NCBI RefSeq assembly: GCF_015100155.1
Contig: NZ_JACKZA010000005.1
Location: 62,001-126,000 of the forward strand
Direction of reading: 5' to 3'
DNA from: Acidithiobacillus sp. HP-2
Lineage (GTDB): Bacteria > Pseudomonadota > Gammaproteobacteria > Acidithiobacillales > Acidithiobacillaceae
Length of the DNA: 64,000 nt
Part shown: positions 15,297 to 25,431 of the stretch, piece after piece
Numbering within the stretch: position 1 is the first letter of the stretch
How the letters are laid out: each line of letters starts with the position of its first letter
The notes under the pieces: model-generated
The model's database searches: none
What the model saw: only the letters and a program-made list of their open reading frames with translations
What the model was told of the DNA's origin: nothing
Made by a program: the position numbers and the translations under genes

Positions 15297-16334
15297 GTGC
15301 CTATAGTCGATAATATTCGTGCCATCCGTTGGGAAGACCATCAGCTTTACCTGCTGGATCAGCGCTTGTTACCACAACAGGAAATCTGGTTGCAGCTGGG
15401 TGACTATCGCGAGGTGGCGGTGGCCATTACGCAAATGGTAGTGCGCGGGGCGCCGGCGATTGGCGTGACTGCGGCTTATGCCATGGCATTGGCGGCACAG
15501 GAAATGCGGCAATTTTCTGATTGGCAGCAGCGTTTGGCAGGAGCAGCAGCGGAAATCAAGGCGGCGCGGCCCACCGCCGTCAATTTAGCCTGGGCAACAG
15601 ATCGTCAATTAACGCTGGCGCAAGGCGAAAGAGCTGCTGACCGGGCTGCGGCATTATTGCTGCAGGCCGCCCATGACTTGCTGGAACAGGACATCGCCGA
15701 CAATCAACAGATGGGTCGCCATGGCGCCGCCTTGTTGCCCGAGCAGGGCGGCATCCTCACGCACTGCAATACCGGGAGTTTGGCCACGGGGGGCTATGGT
15801 ACGGCGCTGGGCGTCATCCGGGCGGGCATTTCTGCCGGAAAACAACTGCAGGTGTATGCCGACGAAACCCGGCCCTGGTTGCAGGGTGCGCGCCTGACCG
15901 CCTGGGAACTCCAGAAGGACGGCATTCCCTTTCACCTGAATGCGGATAGTGCAGCGGCCTATCTCATGCAGCAGGGGCTGATTCAGGCGGTGATCGTAGG
16001 CGCTGACCGGATTGCCGCCAATGGTGATGCAGCCAATAAAATCGGAACTTATAGTCTCGCAGTATTGGCGCAATATCATCAGATTCCCTTTTATGTGGCA
16101 GCGCCCTTAAGTACGGTAGATTTCGCCATGCCTGCCGGAGAAGGAATCATTATTGAAGAGCGTCCGGACAGCGAAGTCCGGCAGTGTGCGGGTCATGATG
16201 TGGCTCCTGCGGGTGTTAAAGTGCGGAATCCGGCTTTTGATGTCACGCCCGCCGCCCTCATTACGGCGATTATTACTGAAAAAGGGGTGGCCCGGCCCGA
16301 CTACCTGCACAGTCTTGCCAATCTGCGTGGCTGA
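15297..16334 (+). CDS. mtnA: S-methyl-5-thioribose-1-phosphate isomerase
   Basis: Converts methylthioribose-1-phosphate to methylthioribulose-1-phosphate in methionine salvage. GTG 15297 is chosen because AGGAG lies seven bases upstream (15285-15289); this gives 345 residues, the usual size. Motifs include VVRGAPAIGVTAAYAMALAA, THCNTGSLATGGYGTALGVI (catalytic Cys), YADETRPWLQGARLTAWEL, and IVGADRIAANGDAANKIGTY with the catalytic Asp. It sits just before gyrA, the order known from Pseudomonas. A methylthioadenosine deaminase gene of the same pathway lies at 47.8-49.2 kb. Confidence 0.95.
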   Translation: MPIVDNIRAIRWEDHQLYLLDQRLLPQQEIWLQLGDYREVAVAITQMVVRGAPAIGVTAAYAMALAAQEMRQFSDWQQRLAGAAAEIKAARPTAVNLAWATDRQLTLAQGERAADRAAALLLQAAHDLLEQDIADNQQMGRHGAALLPEQGGILTHCNTGSLATGGYGTALGVIRAGISAGKQLQVYADETRPWLQGARLTAWELQKDGIPFHLNADSAAAYLMQQGLIQAVIVGADRIAANGDAANKIGTYSLAVLAQYHQIPFYVAAPLSTVDFAMPAGEGIIIEERPDSEVRQCAGHDVAPAGVKVRNPAFDVTPAALITAIITEKGVARPDYLHSLANLRG

Positions 16335-16402
16335 AACATGCAGAAAGCGTCCTGTTGTGGCATAATACAGCGTTAAAATAATCAAGGATATCCGGTCTCC
16401 AG

Positions 16403-18943
16403 ATGATAGAGTTCGCCAAAGAAACCATTCCCGTCAGTCTCGAAAAGGAAATGCGCCAGTCTTACCTCGACTACGCCATGAGCGTAATCGTCGGGCGGGC
16501 GCTTCCTGATGCCCGTGATGGCCTGAAACCGGTACATCGTCGGGTGCTTTTTGCCATGCACGAGATGAATAACGACTGGAACAAGCCCTACAAGAAATCT
16601 GCCCGCGTGGTGGGTGATGTCATTGGTAAATATCATCCGCATGGAGATACTGCCGTATATGACACCATGGTGCGGATGGCCCAGGATTTTTCCATGCGCT
16701 ATCCCCTCATTGACGGGCAGGGTAACTTTGGTTCGGTGGATGGTGACAGTCCGGCGGCCATGCGTTATACCGAAGTACGCATGTCGCGTATTGCCCATGA
16801 AATGCTCGCCGATCTGGAAAAGGAAACGGTGGATTTTGGCCCCAACTACGACGAGAAAGAATGGGAACCGCTGGTCATGCCAGCACGGATTCCAAACCTG
16901 CTCATCAACGGTTCGGCCGGTATTGCGGTGGGCATGGCCACCAATATTCCTCCCCACAACCTGACCGAAATCATCAATGCCTGTCTGGCATTGGTGGATG
17001 ATCCGCAGATAGGTGATGAAGATTTGTTCGATCTGGTGCCTGCACCAGATTTCCCGACTGCCGGCTACATTCTTGGACGGGCCGGGAGTATCGAAGCATA
17101 CCGCAGTGGTCGGGGCCGCGTGGTCATGCGTGCTCGTACCGAATTTGAAACTGACAAAAAAACCAATCGGCAGAGCATTATTGTTGCGGAATTGCCCTAT
17201 CAGGTGAATAAGGCCCGTCTGATTGAACGCATTGCCGAAATGGTCAAGGAAAAGCGTCTGGAAGGCATCAGTGACCTGCGCGATGAGTCCGATAAGTCGG
17301 GCATGCGCATTGCCATCGAGTTGAAGCGCGATGCCAACGCCGATGTGGTGCTCAATAATCTGTTTCAGCATACGGCCATGCAAAGTGTTTTCAATATCAA
17401 CATGGTGGCTTTGCTCGACGGTGCGCCCCGGACTTTGGGTTTACGTGAACTGCTCGATGCCTTCATTCAGCATCGTCGGGAAGTAGTAACCCGCCGCACC
17501 ATTTTTGAACTGAAAAAAGCGCGTGATCGTGCCCATATTCTGGAAGGTCTGGCGGTGGCTCTGGTCAACCTCGATCCGCTCATCAGTCTGATTCGTGCAG
17601 CGGCCAATCCAGCGGAAGCCAAGGCCAGAATGCTGGAGCGGGTCTGGGAACCGGGGATGGTGGCTTCCCTGCTTGCCGAGCGTGGTGAACCCTCTGACGG
17701 GATGCAGGCTGATGGTTATCACCTTTCCGAAACCCAGGCACAGGCAATTCTCGACTTGCGTCTGCATCGGCTGACCGGTCTGGAGCAGGATAAAATCCGT
17801 GATGAGTATCTGGGCTTGCTGGATCGCATCAAGGAATTACTGGAGATTCTCGGGTCTCATGTGCGCTTGATGGAAGTCATTCGCGAAGAGCTGGTCGCCA
17901 TTCTTGATCAGTACGGTGATGTCCGACGTAGTGAAATTGTGGCCGATACCGGCGATATTTCCAATGAAGATCTTATTGCCGAAGAAGAAATGGTGGTGAC
18001 CTTCACCCATGCCGGTTACATCAAAGCCCAACCGGTCACCGTATTTAATGCCCAGCGTCGCGGTGGTAAAGGGAAAATGGCGACGACCACCAAGGAAGAA
18101 GACTTCGTGGAGCGGATGTTCTGCGCTTCTACCCATGCCTACTGCCTGTTTTTCAGTAACCTCGGCAAGGTGTTCTGGCAAAAAATTTATCAGTTACCCC
18201 AGGCGGGTCGCGGCGCCAAGGGCAAGCCGATTGTGAATCTGCTGTCGCTGGCTCCCACCGAACATATTACTGCGGTGTTGGCGGTGCGCGATTTTACGGA
18301 AGGACAATTTGTGTGCATGGTGACTGCCCATGGGGTCGTCAAAAAAACCCCGGTCATGGATTATTCCCGACCGCGCAGTCAGGGTATTAATGCCATCAAT
18401 CTTGATGATGGCGATCGTCTGGTAAGCGTCTGCCTCTCCGATGGGCAACGCGAAGTCATGCTCTTTACCCGTCACGGCATGGCGGTCCGTTTCCCGGAAG
18501 AAAAAGTCCGGGCCATGGGGCGTAATACCCGGGGTGTACGGGGCATCAGTCTGGCAGAAAACGATCGGGTAATTTCTGCGGAACTGGTCGATGCAAATCA
18601 GATTGTACTGACAGCAACAGCCAATGGTTATGGCAAGCTCACGACGGTCGAGGAATATCGGCGGACCAATCGCGGCGGTAAGGGCGTCATTGCCATCCAG
18701 ACGAATGATCGCAACGGGAATGTGGTTGGCGCTCTGGCCGTGACGGAACGGGACGAGTTGATGTTGGTCTCCGACCACGGCACCCTGATTCGCATTGCGG
18801 TGGACAGCATCCGGCGCACCGGTCGAAATGCCCAGGGGGTGCGTCTGATTAATCTGGGCGAGGGCGAGCAGCTTGCCGGTTTGGCGCTTATTGCAGAAAC
18901 AGATGAAGAGGAGGGGGAGCAGTCCGAACTGCCCCAGGAATAA
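16403..18943 (+). CDS. gyrA: DNA gyrase subunit A
   Basis: Encodes 846 residues. The catalytic Tyr is residue 122 (AAMRYTEVR). The quinolone-resistance region reads [11 protein letters not shown], with Thr at 83 and Asp at 87 in E. coli numbering; E. coli has Ser83. The C-terminal beta-pinwheel has the GyrA box QRRGGKGK, needed for DNA wrapping, and repeated blades ([30 protein letters not shown]). The acidic tail is GEGEQ...[13 protein letters not shown] possible -10 hexamer CATAAT (16361-16366) precedes it, but the -35 is unclear. First large gene of the serC-pheA-hisC run. Confidence 0.98.
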   Translation: MIEFAKETIPVSLEKEMRQSYLDYAMSVIVGRALPDARDGLKPVHRRVLFAMHEMNNDWNKPYKKSARVVGDVIGKYHPHGDTAVYDTMVRMAQDFSMRYPLIDGQGNFGSVDGDSPAAMRYTEVRMSRIAHEMLADLEKETVDFGPNYDEKEWEPLVMPARIPNLLINGSAGIAVGMATNIPPHNLTEIINACLALVDDPQIGDEDLFDLVPAPDFPTAGYILGRAGSIEAYRSGRGRVVMRARTEFETDKKTNRQSIIVAELPYQVNKARLIERIAEMVKEKRLEGISDLRDESDKSGMRIAIELKRDANADVVLNNLFQHTAMQSVFNINMVALLDGAPRTLGLRELLDAFIQHRREVVTRRTIFELKKARDRAHILEGLAVALVNLDPLISLIRAAANPAEAKARMLERVWEPGMVASLLAERGEPSDGMQADGYHLSETQAQAILDLRLHRLTGLEQDKIRDEYLGLLDRIKELLEILGSHVRLMEVIREELVAILDQYGDVRRSEIVADTGDISNEDLIAEEEMVVTFTHAGYIKAQPVTVFNAQRRGGKGKMATTTKEEDFVERMFCASTHAYCLFFSNLGKVFWQKIYQLPQAGRGAKGKPIVNLLSLAPTEHITAVLAVRDFTEGQFVCMVTAHGVVKKTPVMDYSRPRSQGINAINLDDGDRLVSVCLSDGQREVMLFTRHGMAVRFPEEKVRAMGRNTRGVRGISLAENDRVISAELVDANQIVLTATANGYGKLTTVEEYRRTNRGGKGVIAIQTNDRNGNVVGALAVTERDELMLVSDHGTLIRIAVDSIRRTGRNAQGVRLINLGEGEQLAGLALIAETDEEEGEQSELPQE

Positions 18944-18946
18944 ATC

Positions 18947-20035
18947 ATGAATCAGCCGGTATATAATTTTGGTGCGGGTCCTGCCATGTTGCCGCCTGCA
19001 GTGCTGGAGCAAGTGCAGGCGGAACTGCTGGATTGGCATGGTCGTGGTATTTCCGTCATGGAAATGAGCCATCGTGGTGCAGACTACATGCAGATTATTG
19101 CGGAAGCCGAGCAGGATCTCCGTGATCTCATGAACATCCCGGAAAATTACAAGGTCCTGTTTCTGCAAGGCGGCGCCACCCTCCAGTTTGCCATGGTTCC
19201 GCTCAATTTGTTACGTGGGCATCACAAGGCCAGCTATGTGCAGACCGGCATCTGGTCAGAAAAAGCCTTGAATGAGGCGCGGCGTTTTGCTGAGGTGGAA
19301 GTTTCTGCGAGTAATGCCGATCGTCAGGCCCGTCTGGTACCGCCCCAGTCCGAATGGCAGGTCAGCAAAGACACTGCTTATGTGCATATTGCCGGCAATG
19401 AAACCATTGGTGGTGTGGAATTCGATTTTGTGCCGGAGCTGGGAGAGATTCCGCTGGTCAGCGATGCTTCTTCCCATATTTTATCGCGCCCCGTGGATGT
19501 CAGCCGGTTCGGGCTGATTTATGCGGGTGCCCAGAAAAATATTGGTCCGGCTGGCTTGACCCTGGTCATTGTGCGTGAAGACTTGCTGGGACAGGCCCCG
19601 GCCAATACGCCCACCATGCTGGATTATGCCGTGCAGGCCAAAGAAGATTCCATGCACAATACCCCACCTACCTTTGCCATTTATGTGGCCGGTCTGGTGT
19701 TCAAGTGGTTAAAAAAGACCGGTGGCCTGCAGGCTATGGCCGAACGCAATGCGCGCAAGGCGGAATTGCTTTATCAGGCCATAGACGGATCAGCGGGTTT
19801 TTATGCCAATCCGATTGAACCGCGTAACCGGTCATGGATGAATGTGCCCTTTACCCTGAAAAATGCCAATCTGGACAAGGCATTCCTGCAGGAAGCCGAG
19901 CTTCAGCACCTGCTGCAGCTCAAAGGTCATCGTCTGCTGGGTGGGATGCGCGCTTCCATTTATAACGCCATGCCCGAGGCCGGTGTGCAGGCGTTAGTGG
20001 ATTTCATGCGGGACTTTGCCCGCAAGCACAGCTAG
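18947..20035 (+). CDS. serC: Phosphoserine aminotransferase
   Basis: Encodes 362 residues, the standard length. It transaminates 3-phosphohydroxypyruvate with glutamate in serine synthesis, and also serves pyridoxine synthesis in gammaproteobacteria. Motifs: YNFGAGPAMLPPAVLE, SHRGADYMQI, LFLQGGATLQFAMVPLNLL and the PLP lysine at residue 197 in YAGAQKNIGPAGL. A CAGGAA site precedes the start three bases after gyrA, so it is likely co-transcribed. Confidence 0.97.
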   Translation: MNQPVYNFGAGPAMLPPAVLEQVQAELLDWHGRGISVMEMSHRGADYMQIIAEAEQDLRDLMNIPENYKVLFLQGGATLQFAMVPLNLLRGHHKASYVQTGIWSEKALNEARRFAEVEVSASNADRQARLVPPQSEWQVSKDTAYVHIAGNETIGGVEFDFVPELGEIPLVSDASSHILSRPVDVSRFGLIYAGAQKNIGPAGLTLVIVREDLLGQAPANTPTMLDYAVQAKEDSMHNTPPTFAIYVAGLVFKWLKKTGGLQAMAERNARKAELLYQAIDGSAGFYANPIEPRNRSWMNVPFTLKNANLDKAFLQEAELQHLLQLKGHRLLGGMRASIYNAMPEAGVQALVDFMRDFARKHS

Positions 20036-20046
20036 GAGCGTTGCTT

Positions 20047-21129
20047 TTGAAAACATCCCCGCGCAGCCTGGTGGAATTGCGTGCCGCCATTGATCACGTC
20101 GATGGCAAAATTCTGGCGTTGCTGAGCGAGCGGGGCCAACTGGCCCACGCCGTGGGTGAACTCAAGCGCGCTGAGGGCGAAAGCCGTTTTTATCATCCTG
20201 ATCGTGAGGCAGAAATCCTGCGACGGATTATGCAGGAAAATCCCGGACCTTTTACAGATGCCCAGGTGGCCAGCATTTATCGGGAGATTATTTCGGCAGG
20301 ACTGGCTCAGGAAGAAACCCTGCAAGTCGCTTATCTGGGGCCGGCAGGGACATTCTCGCAGATGGCCGCACAAAAACATTTTGGCCGTTCGGCATCTTTT
20401 CAACCGACGGCCAGTATCCCTGAAATTTTTCGGATGGTGGATGGCGGGCAGGCACAGTTTGGCGTGGTTCCGGTGGAAAACAGCACCGAAGGTTCTGTCA
20501 ACCTGACGCTGGATTTGTTACTGGATTATCCCCTGCAAATTTGCGGAGAGGTGCAGTTACGCATTGTGCATAATCTGGTGGCCAATATTCCTATGGAGCA
20601 AATCCGCAAGGTTTATGTGCATTACCAGACCCGCGCCCAGTGTCGACAATGGCTGGCTGCGCATCTGCCCCATGTCGAGTTGGTGGATGTCCCCAGTAAT
20701 GGAGTAGCCGCAGAACGGGCAGTCCAGGATCCGCAAGGCGCTGCCATTTCAACCACCGTGGCTGCCGAAACTTATGCCCTGAATGTTCTGCAGGCTGGCA
20801 TTGAAGATAACCCGGAAAACACCACCCGTTTTCTGGTCATCGGAAAAATTTTTACGCGTCCCACCGGTCAGGATAAAACCAGCCTGGTAGTGGCGGGTAT
20901 TAATCGGCCGGGGAGTCTCCACGCGCTCTTGTCACCCCTGGCTGATGCGCATATCAGCCTGACCCGCATAGAATCCCGTCCCGCGCGTTCGGCGGTCTGG
21001 GAATATGTTTTTTACCTGGATTTGTTGGGGCATTGTCAGGATTCTGACTTGACCCCAGTACTGGATGCTCTGGCGGCACAGTCTTCTTTTTATCGTTGTC
21101 TGGGAAGTTATCCCAAGGCGGTTTTTTAA
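20047..21129 (+). CDS. pheA: Bifunctional chorismate mutase / prephenate dehydratase (P-protein)
   Basis: Two UUG codons are possible. The second, at 20047, has AGGAG (20034-20038) at eight bases, so it is preferred over 20041; the product has 360 residues. Domains: AroQ chorismate mutase (about 1-90, LRAAIDHVDGKILALLSERG), prephenate dehydratase (about 93-270, VAYLGPAGTFSQMAA, VPVENSTEGSVNLTLDLL and NTTRFLVIG) and a C-terminal ACT domain (TSLVVAGINRPGSLHALLSP, ISLTRIESRPARS). The ESRPAR motif indicates phenylalanine feedback. UUG initiation may limit expression. The stop overlaps the hisC start. Confidence 0.96.
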   Translation: MKTSPRSLVELRAAIDHVDGKILALLSERGQLAHAVGELKRAEGESRFYHPDREAEILRRIMQENPGPFTDAQVASIYREIISAGLAQEETLQVAYLGPAGTFSQMAAQKHFGRSASFQPTASIPEIFRMVDGGQAQFGVVPVENSTEGSVNLTLDLLLDYPLQICGEVQLRIVHNLVANIPMEQIRKVYVHYQTRAQCRQWLAAHLPHVELVDVPSNGVAAERAVQDPQGAAISTTVAAETYALNVLQAGIEDNPENTTRFLVIGKIFTRPTGQDKTSLVVAGINRPGSLHALLSPLADAHISLTRIESRPARSAVWEYVFYLDLLGHCQDSDLTPVLDALAAQSSFYRCLGSYPKAVF

Positions 21130-22226
21130 TGACACTGAATTTTCTGGAGTACGCAGCTCCGGGGGTGGCGGATTTACGTCCTTATCAACCCGGCAAGCCC
21201 CTGGCTGAACTGGAACGTGAATTGGGTATTCGCGACGCCATCAAACTGGCTTCCAATGAAAATCCCCTGGGTCCCAGTCCTTTGGCGCTGGCGGCAATAC
21301 GTGACGCATTGCCCGATCTGGCCCTGTATCCAGAAGGTGGCGCTCCGGAACTGCGGGCGCGTCTTGCGCAAATGCATGACCTGGACCCCCGGCAATTTAT
21401 TTTTGGAAATGGTTCGGATCAGGTTATTGAAATGGCGGTCCGTGCCTTTGCCGGGCCAGGGACGGAAGTGATTGTGTCGCAATATGCTTTTGCCGCTTAT
21501 GCTATCGCTGCACAGGCCAGTGGTGCGACGGTACGAACCGCGCCTGCCCGCAATTACGGACATGATCTGGATGCCATGACGGCCTTGCTCAGTGAGCGGA
21601 CGCGACTGGTATTTATCGCCAATCCCAATAATCCAACCGGCACGCAATTGTCCGGCGCGGCCCTGGAAACCTTTATTGACAGTGTCCCGGCGCATGCCCT
21701 AGTGGTTCTCGACGAGGCCTATCTGGAACTGATGGACGACGAAAATTATCCGGATGGTCGCCAATGGCTGGAACGTTTCAGCAATTTGCTGGTAACCCGG
21801 ACTTTTTCCAAGGCTTATGGCTTGGCCGGACTGCGCTGTGGTTATGGAATGGGGCATCCAGACCTGATTGCCGTGCTGGAACGCGTCCGTCAGCCCTTCA
21901 ATATCAACAGCCTGGCGCAGGTGGCTGCGCATGCCGCCTTGCTTGATACCCGGCATCTGGAGGCAACGCGCGTCAACAATCGCCAGGAAAGACAGGTTCT
22001 GGCGGAGGGGTTGGATAAATTTGGATTGACAATTCTGCCCCCTGCAGGCAATTTTACCGCCTTCGCCGTACCGGGAGGAGGGCAGCGCGTGTATTCGGCG
22101 TTGTTACAGCGTGGTGTGATCGTGCGCCCCCTCAGCCCCTACGGCATGCCGGATCATCTGCGGGTGAGTGTGGGCCTGCCGGTGGAAAATCAACGTTTTT
22201 TGAAAATGCTGGGCGAGGTCCTGTAA
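21129..22226 (+). CDS. hisC: Histidinol-phosphate / aromatic aminotransferase (HisC2 type)
   Basis: Encodes 365 residues from ATG 21129, overlapping the pheA stop (TAATG). Class I/II aminotransferase: KLASNENPLGPSPLAL, FGNGSDQVIEMAVRAF, NPNNPTGTQL, VVLDEAYLELMDD and the PLP lysine in TRTFSKAYGLAGLRCGYG. It lies between pheA and aroF rather than in a his operon. By analogy with Pseudomonas hisC2 it may mainly transaminate phenylpyruvate, hydroxyphenylpyruvate or prephenate. Specificity cannot be read from sequence. Confidence 0.92.
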   Translation: MTLNFLEYAAPGVADLRPYQPGKPLAELERELGIRDAIKLASNENPLGPSPLALAAIRDALPDLALYPEGGAPELRARLAQMHDLDPRQFIFGNGSDQVIEMAVRAFAGPGTEVIVSQYAFAAYAIAAQASGATVRTAPARNYGHDLDAMTALLSERTRLVFIANPNNPTGTQLSGAALETFIDSVPAHALVVLDEAYLELMDDENYPDGRQWLERFSNLLVTRTFSKAYGLAGLRCGYGMGHPDLIAVLERVRQPFNINSLAQVAAHAALLDTRHLEATRVNNRQERQVLAEGLDKFGLTILPPAGNFTAFAVPGGGQRVYSALLQRGVIVRPLSPYGMPDHLRVSVGLPVENQRFLKMLGEVL

Positions 22227-22230
22227 TCCC

Positions 22231-23247
22231 ATGATCGTCATCGTCAAACCACAAGCAAGCGCAGAGCAGATGGAACAGCTGCTGGAGCGGATTCGCCAAT
22301 TCGGCCTGCAGCCTATGGTCAGTACTGGCTCGGAACGGACCGTGGTAGGTCTGCTGGGCGACGAACGCTTGTTGCCGGAAGGCGCCCTGGAATCCTTACC
22401 CGCAGTGGAACAGGTTATGCCCATTCTCAAGCCCTATAAGTTGGTCAGTCGTGAATTCAAGTCCACCGATACCATCGTTGAGGTGCGGGGAATTCCCTTT
22501 GGTGGTAAACAAATCCAGATTATTGCCGGCCCCTGTTCCGTAGAAACGCCGGAGCAGATGCGCAGTGCTGCAGAGGCAGTGAAAGCCGCTGGATGCCGTC
22601 TGATGCGCGGTGGTGCTTTCAAGCCGCGCACCAGTCCTTATACCTTTCAGGGTGTTGGTGATGAGGGCCTGGACTATTTCCGGACGGCTGCTGATGCAGT
22701 GGGTCTGCCCATTGTTACCGAATTGATGGATGTCCGGAAAATCGACCTTTTCCTGGAAAAAGGGGTGGATATCATTCAGATTGGTACCCGCAACATGCAG
22801 AATTTTGATCTGCTCAAAGAAGTGGGACGTCTCGATGTGCCGGTCATTCTCAAACGGGGTCACAGCGCCACGGTCAAGGAATGGTTGATGGCAGCGGAAT
22901 ATATTGCCGCCCATGGTAATCACAAAATCATTTTTGCCGAGCGGGGCATCCGTACTTTCGAAACTTCCTACCGGAATGTGCTGGATGTCACGGCTATTCC
23001 GGTACTCAAGAAGGAAACCCACCTGCCAGTGATCGTCGATCCCAGCCACGCCGGTGGTAAGTCCTGGCTGGTTCCGGCACTTTCAAAAGCCGCCATTGCC
23101 GCTGGAGCTGATGGCTTGCTGGTGGAATCCCATCCCTGTCCGGAAGAAGCCTGGTGTGATGCCGATCAGGCGCTTAGTCCCCAGCAGTTGATGACCTTGA
23201 TGGATGATTTGCATAAAGTCGCAGCGGCCATAGGGCGCGAACTGTAA
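22231..23247 (+). CDS. aroF: DAHP synthase (3-deoxy-7-phosphoheptulonate synthase)
   Basis: Condenses phosphoenolpyruvate and erythrose-4-phosphate, the first shikimate step. The 338 residues have an N-terminal ferredoxin-like regulatory domain (about 1-70, MIVIVKPQASAEQMEQLLER) fused to a KDPG-aldolase-like barrel: IIAGPCSVETPEQM, GGAFKPRTSPYTFQG, IGTRNMQNFDLL, LKRGHSATVKEWLMAAEYI and VDPSHAGGKSWLV. This is the AroF-I-beta (Thermotoga-like) architecture, in which the small domain senses Tyr or Phe. It differs from the larger E. coli AroFGH enzymes. Confidence 0.94.
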   Translation: MIVIVKPQASAEQMEQLLERIRQFGLQPMVSTGSERTVVGLLGDERLLPEGALESLPAVEQVMPILKPYKLVSREFKSTDTIVEVRGIPFGGKQIQIIAGPCSVETPEQMRSAAEAVKAAGCRLMRGGAFKPRTSPYTFQGVGDEGLDYFRTAADAVGLPIVTELMDVRKIDLFLEKGVDIIQIGTRNMQNFDLLKEVGRLDVPVILKRGHSATVKEWLMAAEYIAAHGNHKIIFAERGIRTFETSYRNVLDVTAIPVLKKETHLPVIVDPSHAGGKSWLVPALSKAAIAAGADGLLVESHPCPEEAWCDADQALSPQQLMTLMDDLHKVAAAIGREL

Positions 23248-23248
23248 G

Positions 23249-24130
23249 ATGCCGGAGATTCCCTTTCAGCGGGTGGCCATAGTGGGCCTCGGGCTGATGG
23301 GGGGCAGTGTTGCCAAGACCTTGCGCGCTGTTGGGTATGAGGGTCCTATTCATGCCGTGTTGCCCAGTGCCGCTGCCGTAGCCGCTCTGCAGTCCAGTGC
23401 AGAACCTTGGCGAATTGAACTGGGTCATCAGTTGCCGGAGGTATTGGTGGATGCCGATCTGATCCTGCTGGCCACTCCGCCCAAAGTCTTACTGTCCCAG
23501 CTGCCAGAGGTTGCGCGCTGGGCAGGCCCTGCTGCGGTAATAACCGATCTGGCCAGTACCAAAAATACTATTGCCTGCCGGGCTACGGAAATTTTCGGGG
23601 CGCGCTTTGTACCGGGTCATCCGGTGGTCGGCAGTGAAATGACTGGCTTTCCGGCGGCGCGTGAGGACCTGTATCGTGCTGCACAAGTAGTTCTTACGCC
23701 GCTGGCAGACCGGACGGATGAGCTGGCGCTGGACAAAGTCCGGCAGTTCTGGATGGCCTTGGGTGCCGAGGTGCAGGAAATGTCGCCCCAGGCTCACGAT
23801 GCAGCGCTGGCAGCTACCAGTCACCTGCCGCATTTGTTGGCATATATCTATTTGGCCGGACTGGCGCCGCAGTTTCCCGGTCTGGAAAATCTGGCGGGTG
23901 GCGGTTTGCGAGATTTTTCGCGCATTGTCGATTCAAACCCCGCACTTTGGGCCGAAATTCTGCAGGAAAACCAGCAGGCAGTACGTCAGCAACTGCAACA
24001 ACTCCAACAGAACTTAAGTCTGGCTGAACAACTTCTGATGGACGAAGCAACGCCCGATCTGCAGTCCTGGCTGGCGCGTGGCAAAACGGTTCGCCAACAA
24101 TTTCATTTTCCACCGGTGCTTTCTGAATGA
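23249..24130 (+). CDS. tyrA: Prephenate (or arogenate) dehydrogenase
   Basis: Encodes 293 residues, starting two bases after the aroF stop. It makes hydroxyphenylpyruvate (or tyrosine from arogenate). The NAD(P) site is VAIVGLGLMGGSVAKTLRAV, followed by DLILLATPPKVLLSQLPEV and the conserved GHPVVGSEMTGF with its catalytic His. A late DAALAATSHLPHLLAY helix is also typical. No chorismate mutase or ACT domain is fused, so it is the minimal TyrA. The stop overlaps the aroA start (ATGA, 24127-24130). Confidence 0.94.
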   Translation: MPEIPFQRVAIVGLGLMGGSVAKTLRAVGYEGPIHAVLPSAAAVAALQSSAEPWRIELGHQLPEVLVDADLILLATPPKVLLSQLPEVARWAGPAAVITDLASTKNTIACRATEIFGARFVPGHPVVGSEMTGFPAAREDLYRAAQVVLTPLADRTDELALDKVRQFWMALGAEVQEMSPQAHDAALAATSHLPHLLAYIYLAGLAPQFPGLENLAGGGLRDFSRIVDSNPALWAEILQENQQAVRQQLQQLQQNLSLAEQLLMDEATPDLQSWLARGKTVRQQFHFPPVLSE

Positions 24131-25431
24131 TTACCCGCTACCTCGTCAAACCTGGCAATGCGCTCAAAGGCCGCTTCCCTGTTCCGGGAGATAAGTCCAT
24201 TTCCCATCGCTCCGTCATTCTCGGTGCCCTTGCCGAAAACGTGACCGAAGTAGAAGGGCTCCTGGAGGGCGAAGACGTACTGGCAACCATTGCGGCATTT
24301 CGGGCCATGGGGGTCCAGATGGAAGGACCGGTAAATGGCTACCTGCGCATTCATGGAGTGGGTCTGCATGGCCTGAAGGCGCCGCAAGCGCCCCTGGATT
24401 GTGGTAACTCCGGCACGGCCATGCGTCTCCTGACCGGAGTGTTGGCCGGGCAGACTTTTGCCAGCACCCTGGTGGGTGATTCGAGTTTGCAGAAGCGTCC
24501 CATGGGCCGGGTCTTGAAACCACTTACGGCCATGGGCGCCGATATTCAGTCACAAGACGGTAAAGCACCCCTGCTTATTCACGGCAAGCCCTTGCAGGGA
24601 TTGCATTATGAGATGCCGGTTGCCAGTGCCCAGGTGAAATCCGCAGTGTTGTTGGCAGGATTGTATGCCCGGGGCGAAACCTGTGTCACCGAACCGGCAC
24701 CTACCCGGGATCATAGTGAACGAATGTTGAAAGGTTTCGGTTATGCGTTATCCCGACAGGGAAATCATGCCTGCCTGGAAGGTGGTGGTCAGCTCACAGG
24801 GCAACGCATCCAGGTACCCGGCGATATTTCTTCGGCAGCTTTTTTTCTGTTGGGTGCCAGTATCACCCCGGGTTCGGACCTGCTGCTTGAAGGGGTAGGC
24901 ATTAATCCCACCCGCACCGGAATCATTGAAATACTCACCCGGATGGGCGCGCGGATAGATTTGACGGCCCTGCGCGAAATTGGTGGTGAGCCGGTGGCGG
25001 ATATCCGGGTACGTTATGCCCCACTGCAAGGCATTGAGGTTCCTCCCCATTTGGTGCCTTTGGCCATTGATGAATTTCCGGCCCTGTTTATTGCCGCCGC
25101 CTGTGCGAAAACGCCTACTACCATTTCGGGGGCTGAAGAATTGCGGGTGAAGGAAAGTGACCGTATTGCCGTGATGGCGGCCGGTTTGCGCGCTCTGGGT
25201 GTTGCAGTGGAAGAGCAGCCTGACGGGGCGGTGATTACGCCTTCCACCCTCTGTGGTGGGCAGGTCGATAGTCATGGCGATCATCGCATTGCCATGGCTT
25301 TTGCCATGGCCGGGCAGGTAGCCTCCGGAGATGTTGAAATATTGGATTGTGCCAACGTCGCCACCTCTTTTCCCGGTTTCCCGGTGCTGGCGCGTCAGGC
25401 AGGGTTGCGCCTGGAGGTCCTCAACGCATGA
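24127..25431 (+). CDS. aroA: 3-phosphoshikimate 1-carboxyvinyltransferase (EPSP synthase)
   Basis: Encodes 434 residues. Hallmarks: FPVPGDKSISHRSVILGALA, DCGNSGTAMRLLTGVLAGQ, DSSLQKRPMGRV, DISSAAFFLLGAS, AIDEFPALFIAAACA, ELRVKESDRIAVMAAGLRAL and SHGDHRIAMAFAMAG. The DCGNSGTAMRL segment keeps Gly and Ala at the positions that decide glyphosate binding in class I/II discussions. In Pseudomonas this gene is fused to tyrA; here they overlap by four bases but stay separate. The stop overlaps the cmk start. Confidence 0.97.
   Translation: MITRYLVKPGNALKGRFPVPGDKSISHRSVILGALAENVTEVEGLLEGEDVLATIAAFRAMGVQMEGPVNGYLRIHGVGLHGLKAPQAPLDCGNSGTAMRLLTGVLAGQTFASTLVGDSSLQKRPMGRVLKPLTAMGADIQSQDGKAPLLIHGKPLQGLHYEMPVASAQVKSAVLLAGLYARGETCVTEPAPTRDHSERMLKGFGYALSRQGNHACLEGGGQLTGQRIQVPGDISSAAFFLLGASITPGSDLLLEGVGINPTRTGIIEILTRMGARIDLTALREIGGEPVADIRVRYAPLQGIEVPPHLVPLAIDEFPALFIAAACAKTPTTISGAEELRVKESDRIAVMAAGLRALGVAVEEQPDGAVITPSTLCGGQVDSHGDHRIAMAFAMAGQVASGDVEILDCANVATSFPGFPVLARQAGLRLEVLNA

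Noticed and set aside
16382-17383. Long minus-strand frame, with others at 18194-19168 and 26981-27907
   Set aside because: All are complements of gyrA, serC or rpsA and carry no family motifs.
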